Assembly (NCBI GenBank): GCA_030040515.1
Contig: JASHTO010000103.1
Span: forward strand, 1 to 5,986
Source of the DNA: Terriglobia bacterium
GTDB lineage: Bacteria; Acidobacteriota; Terriglobia; UBA7540
Direction: 5' to 3'
DNA: 5,986 nucleotides
Part shown: one piece after another, positions 1-5,700 of the stretch
How positions within the stretch are numbered: the first letter of the stretch is position 1
Layout: every line of letters starts with the position of its first letter
Program-made: the position numbers and the translations under genes
The notes under the pieces: model-generated
Told to the model about the DNA's origin: nothing
Databases searched by the model: none
The model's input: the letters and a program-made list of their open reading frames with translations, nothing else

Positions 1-2091
1 GGCGAGCGGATGGTCCTGAGGGTCAAGGCCCGTGAACGTGTACCGGCCGATGTCGGCGCGTAAAAGCTGGTTGCGGCTGGCCACCTCCTCCACCTTTTCG
101 GTCGCGAGGGAGAGACGATAAATGGGCTGATCTTCGCCATGAGCGGAGTCCTGGAAAAAAATCGATTTGCTGTCACGGCTCCACGACGGCCCGTTGAGGT
201 ATCCTCCCCGGGCAATCACCCGCCAACGTTGCGAGCGAAAATCGAAGAGGCGGAGCGCGCGATAGTCACTCGCGTGCGCTGTCGCGTAATGGCCGTCCGG
301 AGACCAGGAAGGACAGGCCAAATTCTCGCTGCCCGGCAACTCCGTCAGGTGATGGGTTTCCAGGTTCCAGGTAAACAGGGCGGAGCGCGTGGTGTTTCCG
401 CTCTGATCCAGCCAGGTTCGTTCGAATAGCAAAGTGCTGTCCTCCGGCGACCATTGTGCGCAATTCTCTCCGGTTGCCTCACCCGCAAACAGGGTCTGGA
501 TCTCGCCTCCCTCGGCAGAAATGATTTTGATTTTTCCCGGTTGCCCGGGCGAGAGGCCGTGAAACACAATTTTTTTTCCATCGGGCGACCAGCCGGCGCC
601 AAAAGCCTGCTCGGGAGGAAAGGTCAATTGCAGGCGGTCGCTGCCGTCGGGCCGGGCCCTCCACAGGCAGGCGTCCGGCGTGACATAGGCGACCCACTTC
701 TGATCCGGCGACCAAACGGGGGGTCCCGGCAACGAGGGCTGAAAGGGGATGAACTGCCGAAGGCGTTGATCGTAGCGTACCAGCTCCCGGGTGGCGGCGT
801 GGCCAACCCAATAAAGGCGCCGGCCGGCGGGATCCACCATCAAACTGTCCACATCGAACGCCGCGGCGTAAACCTCCGTAGCCTCGGGCCGCGGAAGTGG
901 CCAAAGGCGCTTTCCCTCCGGCATCGCCCAAATTCCGATGTTGCGGGAATAAAAAGCCTCACGGAAGAAAAAGTATTTCCCGTCCGGGGTCCAGCATCCA
1001 TGACCCTGACCTTCACCCCAACGCGCACCTAGATTTTGCCTTTCGGGCAGAAAGGGATGAAGGTTGGTTCCATCTGCTTGCACCTCCCAGAGCGACATGC
1101 CGCCCTTGGCCTGATTGGTGCGCGTTATGCAAATTGCGCGTCCGTCAGGCGACCATGCATCCACGCCACCCCCCAGGTCCAGAATCTTGTGGACATCGGA
1201 ACCGTCTGGGTTGGTCAGGTAAAGGCCTCCATCATACCCCTCAAAGGCGATTTGGGCGCCGTTCGGTGACCATTTCGCGGACTCGGCAGTCAGGTTGCCG
1301 AGGCGGCGCGGAGGTCCACCGGTCAGAGGCAGTGTCCACATTTGCTTGGGGTCGCCCAGCGATTCAAAACTTCCCACCAATAACTGGGAGCGGCTGGGCG
1401 AGACGTCCAGAAGGCGGGTGTTGCGGAAGGGCGTGACAATGGGCACGGGATCGCCCCCCTCCAGAGGTACCTGCGCAATGCTGGAAACCGCTCCTTTCTG
1501 CTCAGCGATATAAAGGCGAGTCCCGTCCGACAAGGCCGCCGCGGCCAATCCCACATGGGTGAGCTGCACCACGCGTAAAACTCTCGGCACCGCGGGCTGG
1601 GCCATGATCTCCCAAGCCATCAGTCCCGCGGCGAGCGCGGCCACGACCGTCCCCAGCACCCAAATCGGTGCGGATCGAGCCTTGGCGCCACGCATCTCCA
1701 CCTTATCCACCGGTCGGCCGTCGCCGTCACGCGCTATTGCCACTTCCGCTTTATCCCCCGCTTCCAGTACCTCCTGCACAGGCGCAACAAATCGGTATCC
1801 GCGTCTAGGTACCGTCTCAATGACCGGCGACTCGGCTCCTTCCACCATTAATACTTTCCTGAGAGCAAAGATGTTGACGTTAAGGTTCCCTTCCTCCACG
1901 AAAACCCCAGGCCATACTCGCTGCATCAATTCCTCGCGGTCCACGATTCTTCCATGGTTCTCGACCAGGATGGAGAGGATTAGGAATGCTTTCGGGGGAA
2001 GAGGAACGAGTTTACCGCTCCGCAAAAGTGCCTTTTGGGCGAGATCGAGGTGGAAAGGTCCGAAATCGAAGGACTTAGCTGGCCTCGCCAT
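1..2091 (-). CDS. Membrane-tethered winged-helix transcriptional regulator with TolB/PD40 beta-propeller (3' end outside window)
   Basis: One open frame of 697 codons with no stop, running off the left edge. Residues 8-104 are an OmpR/PhoB/CadC-type winged helix: it opens FDFGPFHLD, has PLPPKAFLIL before the helices and ends with the family signature RRGYRFVAP. No phosphoacceptor receiver domain precedes it, so it is a one-component regulator. Residues 143-162 form a single hydrophobic helix (IWVLGTVVAALAAGLMAWEI), predicting a cytoplasmic N-terminus and a periplasmic C-terminus, as in ToxR/CadC. From about residue 185 onward PD40/TolB motifs recur; the clearest are W(S/T)P(D/N)G-type at residues 274, 313, 367, 460, 501, 547, 596 and 637. 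The ATG at 2091 was chosen because AGGA lies five bases upstream (2097-2100) and an in-frame stop lies at 2110-2112. The gene is divergent from the next two. Family assignment is firm; ligand and target genes are unknown. Confidence 0.93.
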   Translation of the reverse strand, partial: MARPAKSFDFGPFHLDLAQKALLRSGKLVPLPPKAFLILSILVENHGRIVDREELMQRVWPGVFVEEGNLNVNIFALRKVLMVEGAESPVIETVPRRGYRFVAPVQEVLEAGDKAEVAIARDGDGRPVDKVEMRGAKARSAPIWVLGTVVAALAAGLMAWEIMAQPAVPRVLRVVQLTHVGLAAAALSDGTRLYIAEQKGAVSSIAQVPLEGGDPVPIVTPFRNTRLLDVSPSRSQLLVGSFESLGDPKQMWTLPLTGGPPRRLGNLTAESAKWSPNGAQIAFEGYDGGLYLTNPDGSDVHKILDLGGGVDAWSPDGRAICITRTNQAKGGMSLWEVQADGTNLHPFLPERQNLGARWGEGQGHGCWTPDGKYFFFREAFYSRNIGIWAMPEGKRLWPLPRPEATEVYAAAFDVDSLMVDPAGRRLYWVGHAATRELVRYDQRLRQFIPFQPSLPGPPVWSPDQKWVAYVTPDACLWRARPDGSDRLQLTFPPEQAFGAGWSPDGKKIVFHGLSPGQPGKIKIISAEGGEIQTLFAGEATGENCAQWSPEDSTLLFERTWLDQSGNTTRSALFTWNLETHHLTELPGSENLACPSWSPDGHYATAHASDYRALRLFDFRSQRWRVIARGGYLNGPSWSRDSKSIFFQDSAHGEDQPIYRLSLATEKVEEVASRNQLLRADIGRYTFTGLDPQDHPLA
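1780..2070 (-). other. Encoded domain: OmpR/CadC-type winged-helix DNA-binding domain
   Basis: This stretch encodes residues 8-104 of the regulator. The order is that of the family: an N-terminal beta sheet (FDFGPFHLD onward), a first helix after PLPPKAF, a second around the DREELMQRVWPG region, a recognition helix around NLNVNIFALRKVL, and the C-terminal wing hairpin with IETVPRRGYRF. The domain sits at the extreme N-terminus with a roughly 38-residue charged linker to the membrane helix, so it would bind DNA while anchored at the inner membrane. Confidence 0.9.
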
Positions 2092-2328
2092 GGTCGTCCT
2101 AATGATTCCTTAACGTCTTCCTAATACGAAACGTAATTTCTAAATAATCGAAGCTAAAGGACTTCCGATGCGACCCCTGCTACGGTGCGCGTTCGAAGCC
2201 AAACCTGCGGGGCACACCCGAATTTTGATTCAGGGAACTCTCACCGGCAATTCTAGCACCGCCTCGGGGTGAGTCAAGAGCTTGGTCCATTCGATACAGA
2301 GAAGGCACAGAAAAAGGGACATTAATCG
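2092..2328. promoter_or_regulatory. Divergent intergenic region, AT-rich next to the regulator start
   Basis: These 237 bases separate the two divergent genes and should carry both promoters. Positions 2101-2160 contain only 19 G or C in 60 bases, about 32 percent, in a window that is otherwise clearly GC-rich; this fits a promoter or upstream activator region for the regulator. On the plus strand TTGATT at 2225-2230 followed after 18 bases by AATTCT (2249-2254) is a weak sigma70-like candidate for the SnoaL-like gene, matching poorly at the -10. CTCACC (2240-2245) and GGTGAG (2268-2273) form a 6-base inverted repeat with a 22-base loop, which may be chance. No coding frame with a plausible family match was found here. 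Confidence 0.5.
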
Positions 2329-2676
2329 ATGTCAAACGCCCCAGTCGATCTCGCCCGCCAATTTTTCGAAGCACTCATGAAAAAGGATTTCACCGCCCTG
2401 CCCCTGGCTTCCGACGTAGTGCTGGAGAGCCCCATTAGCCCCCGGTTGAGCGGAGTGGAAGCTGTGCGGGAGTTCCTGGAAGCATTGGCGGCTGTGACCA
2501 AGGTCGCGCGGGTGATGGACGTAGTCGTTGAAGGTAATAAGGCGGTCGTGGAGTTCGAACTCGAAACCGCCGACGGGGTAATTCCGGGCTTCGAGTGTCT
2601 CGAATTCTCGGGCGGCCAGATCAAACGGCTTCGGCCTTATTTCGACTCCCGACCGCTCTTGGGCGGGAATATCTAA
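2329..2676 (+). CDS. SnoaL-like / nuclear transport factor 2 fold protein
   Basis: A complete 115-residue protein of the size usual for a single SnoaL-like domain. The N-terminal helix (LARQFFEALMKKDFTAL), the following strand with V-LESP, the G-VEAVREFLEAL helix and the long C-terminal strands (VMDVVVEGNKAVVEFELET, then FECLEFSGGQIKRLRPYFD) follow the NTF2-like alpha+beta cone layout. Members include polyketide cyclases, isomerases, dehydratases and many small proteins of unknown role, and the pocket residues here do not let me choose among them. No signal peptide or membrane segment, so it is probably cytoplasmic. The ATG at 2329 is preceded by AAGGGA (2314-2319) nine bases upstream. The gene ends in TAA and lies 83 bases before the Kelch gene on the same strand; co-transcription is possible but not shown. 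Family is fairly sure; function unknown. Confidence 0.85.
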   Translation: MSNAPVDLARQFFEALMKKDFTALPLASDVVLESPISPRLSGVEAVREFLEALAAVTKVARVMDVVVEGNKAVVEFELETADGVIPGFECLEFSGGQIKRLRPYFDSRPLLGGNI

Positions 2677-2728
2677 GGGAATGCAATGCTGGTTCATTAA
2701 GACTCAGCAAGAATTGAAACCTTACGGT

Positions 2729-2746
2729 CAGGTCCCAAGGGACCTG
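2729..2746. repeat. Perfect 18-base palindrome directly upstream of the Kelch gene's ribosome binding site
   Basis: CAGGTCCC, two central A's, then GGGACCTG: eight-base arms that are exact reverse complements. In RNA it could fold with a seven-pair stem and a CAAG loop, ending one base before the Shine-Dalgarno sequence at 2748. No T-run follows, so it is not a typical intrinsic terminator. It could be an operator for a dimeric repressor, an RNA hairpin influencing translation or mRNA stability, or chance. Only one copy was seen in this window. Confidence 0.7.
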
Positions 2747-2747
2747 C

Positions 2748-2753
2748 AAGGAG
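2748..2753 (+). promoter_or_regulatory. Strong ribosome binding site that fixes the Kelch gene start
   Basis: AAGGAG lies six bases before the ATG at 2760, close to ideal spacing. The other plausible start, the ATG at 2889 just before the hydrophobic segment, has only weak purine content upstream. The site therefore favours the longer protein with a 43-residue charged leader. Confidence 0.75.
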
Positions 2754-2759
2754 AATCCC

Positions 2760-5700
2760 ATGCGTGCTCTGGCCAGTTATCTTGGTCCCACACGGGGTCT
2801 TGTGACTACGACCTCTGACCGACGACGGCCGCGAACCGTGGCTAGTGGAAAATGTTTAAGGACCGGGGGATATAGGTCCAAGCCCCTCATGGGCGGAACT
2901 CTTCTCCTTCTCTCCTTGCTGGTTATTGTCTCCTCGATGTTTGCCGAATCGCCCTTGAAGCCTGACATGGTGGCGTTCGGCAACCAAACCGTAAACCAGC
3001 CGAGTGCCGCAATGCGCGTCACTCTCAAAAACACTCAAGCCAGCCCGTTGACCATCCAGAGCATCGCCATCAGCGGCAATGACGCCGCAGATTACGCGGC
3101 GGGTGGAGACTGCCCTCTCAGCCCTGGCACGCTCGCGGCGGGAAAAAGCTGCACAATCAGCGTGACGTTCAATCCTTCGGCGGCAGGCCCGCGCACCGCA
3201 ACGCTCATCATCAGAGACAGCGCACATGAGATGCCACAAAGCCTGACTTTGACCGGTACAGGCATTGCTTTCAACGACTTCGCGGCAGCGGGCGGGAACC
3301 TTACCATCAGCTCAGCGGCCCCGAATTCACAAGCCGCCGCAAGTGCCCCTGAACTGAGTACCGCCGTCAAAGATTACGCGCCACGACCGGTGAAACCCGA
3401 CGCCAGCACCGGCAGCGGCTTGTTGCCCGTCCGCTTGACCCCCCTGGGCAGTTCGTCCAGCGCCATGGGGCTTGTGTCCATCGTGGTCGCGCCGGCGAAT
3501 TCCTCGATAGGCACGGGCAGGACGCAGCAATTCACCGCCACGGGCGTGTACAGCGACGGCGCCTCCGTAAACCTGACGAGTTCGGTGGGTTGGAGTTCGT
3601 CCGCCCCCAGCGTAGCGACGATTAACGGCGCAGGGCTGGCTAGCAGTGTAGCTGAAGGTAGCACGGTCATCACCGCAAGCTATGCCTCAGTGAGCAGCCC
3701 ACCCGTAGCAAAAGCGGACGCCGTAACCGTCAGCGCGCCGCCCATCGTGGTCACCCCACCGAGCGTCCTGAGCGGCTCGACGACTCTGACGGTTACGGCG
3801 CCCACCGTGGGCTTTGTTAACACCGGCACGATGACCAACCCGCCCACGCAATCGACCGCCACTCTTCTGAACAACGGCTGGGTACTCATCGCCGGCGGCG
3901 AAAATCCAACCCAAGGGTTTTCGAACTACGCGCAGCTTTACAATCCGGCTAGCGGAGCATTTGCTCCGACCGCCAGCATGAATTATTACCGCGCCGGCCA
4001 CACCGCCACCCTTTTGAACAACGGAATGGTGCTCATTGCCGGGGGAATGGCCACCAATACCGATCCGGCCGTAGCGGAGCTTTACAATCCGGCAACTGGG
4101 ACCTTTACCCCGACCGGCACCATGGTCTACCCGCGTGCGTACCACACCGCCACGCTGTTGCCCAACGGCAAAGTGCTGATCGCGGGCGGCTTCAATCCCG
4201 CCGTGAGCCTCGCAACGGGTGGTTATCTGACCGAGGCCGAGATTTACGACCCCACCACCGGCACTTTCGAGGCTACGGGCAGCATGTCCACGGCGCGCGA
4301 CTGGCACACGGCCACTCTATTGAGCAACGGCATGGTGCTGATTGCCGGCGGAGGGGTGGGAGGCAACTTCAACACTCCCAATGGAACGACCAGCGCGGAG
4401 GTGTACAATCCCGTTACCGGGACCTTCACGCCCACCGGCCCGATGGGGTCGGCGCGCGTCTACCACTCGGCAACCTTGCTGAGCAACGGCATGGTGCTGG
4501 TGGCCGGTGGCTCAAACGGCAATCTGACCTTCCCACCTGTGGCGGAATTGTACAACCCTTCCACCGGATCCTTCAGCCCCACAGGCTCTCTAAACATCCC
4601 GCGCACTCAGCACACCGCAACCCTGCTCAATAATGGCTTGGTTTTAGTGGCGGGCGGATATGTTTCGGGCATTCTTACGGGGCTGGTTTTTGTGCCCAAT
4701 GCGGAATTATACGACCCCGTGGCCGGAGTTTTTACGGAGACGGCGAACCTGAACACCCCGCGCTCGCAGCACACGGCGACTCTGCTCAATGACGGTGCGG
4801 TGCTCATTGCAGGCGGAGTAATGAACGTCGCCTCGGGAGAGAATGCCGCGGTCGCGGAGTTGTATTTGCCGGCTACCCTGACGCCGAACGGCCTGGCCTC
4901 GGTGGCGCCTGCCCCCACCAATCCCACCATACCGCTTGGGACTGCGCAGCTTTTCACCGCCACCGGCACCTTCGCCAGCGGTGCGATCGAACAACTTGCC
5001 CGCGTGACGTGGACTTCGTCCAATCCTGATGTGATCAGCATCAGCAATGATGCCAGCAATCCGGGAGAAGCCTGGGCGGCGGGCAGCGGCTCTGCGACCA
5101 TCACGGCCTGCGCGGGATTGATTTGCGGCTCGACCGCCGCCACCGTGGGCGCGCCCGTCGCGAGCTCCATCACCGGCAGCGCCAGCTTTGTTGTGACCGG
5201 CGGCAGCATGAACGTTCCCCGCGCCGGCCAAACGGCCACGCTTCTGAACAATGGCCAGGTGCTGGTGGCGGGAGGTGACAACGGCAGTGCCGGCAATACG
5301 GCCGAGCTTTACGATCCCACCGCCATGACCTTCAGCTACACGGGCAGCATGAGCACGGCGCGCGAATATCAAACCGCCACGCTACTGAACAACGGGTTGG
5401 TCCTGATTGCGGGAGGCTGTATAGATGGTTGCAACGAAGCGACAAATGCGGCGGAACTTTACAACCCCGCCACAGGAACATTTACGCCTACGGGCAGTAT
5501 GAACACCAGCCGGGTGTACCACACGGCGACTTTGCTCCCCAATGGTCAGGTGCTGATTGTGGGAGGCGAAACTTACTCGACCCTTGACGAGGAGTTCGTT
5601 ATGGCGACGACTCCGGCCGAACTTTACGATCCTATCAGCGGGACCTTCAGCTACACGGGCAGCCTGAATCAGATCCGCTTCAGCCACACCGCCACACTGC

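Noticed and set aside
454..2113. Plus-strand open frames opposite the regulator (454-1032, 897-1436, 1559-2113)
   Set aside because: The minus frame is continuous for 697 codons with clear winged-helix and PD40 motifs. The plus frames are low-complexity shadows rich in Arg, Pro and Gly.
2180..2374. Minus-strand 64-residue frame in the intergenic region
   Set aside because: It overlaps the start of the SnoaL-like gene and shows no domain or hydrophobic pattern suggesting a real protein.
2332..2697. Minus-strand 121-residue frame covering the SnoaL-like gene
   Set aside because: It overlaps almost entirely with the plus-strand gene, which shows the NTF2-like pattern and a ribosome binding site; the antisense product resembles nothing known to me.
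2714..2742. TTGAAA at 2714-2719 as a -35 box for the Kelch gene
   Set aside because: The bases about 17 downstream are the GC-rich right arm of the palindrome and do not resemble a -10 box.
2729..2746. Palindrome as an intrinsic terminator of the SnoaL-like gene
   Set aside because: No T-run follows; the next bases are the purine-rich ribosome binding site of the Kelch gene.
3687..5372. Long minus-strand open frames opposite the Kelch region (for example 3687-4307, 4607-5296, 4707-5372)
   Set aside because: They are antisense to the well-supported Kelch frame. Their internal repetition is the reverse complement of the Kelch units and they have no recognisable domain or ribosome binding site.
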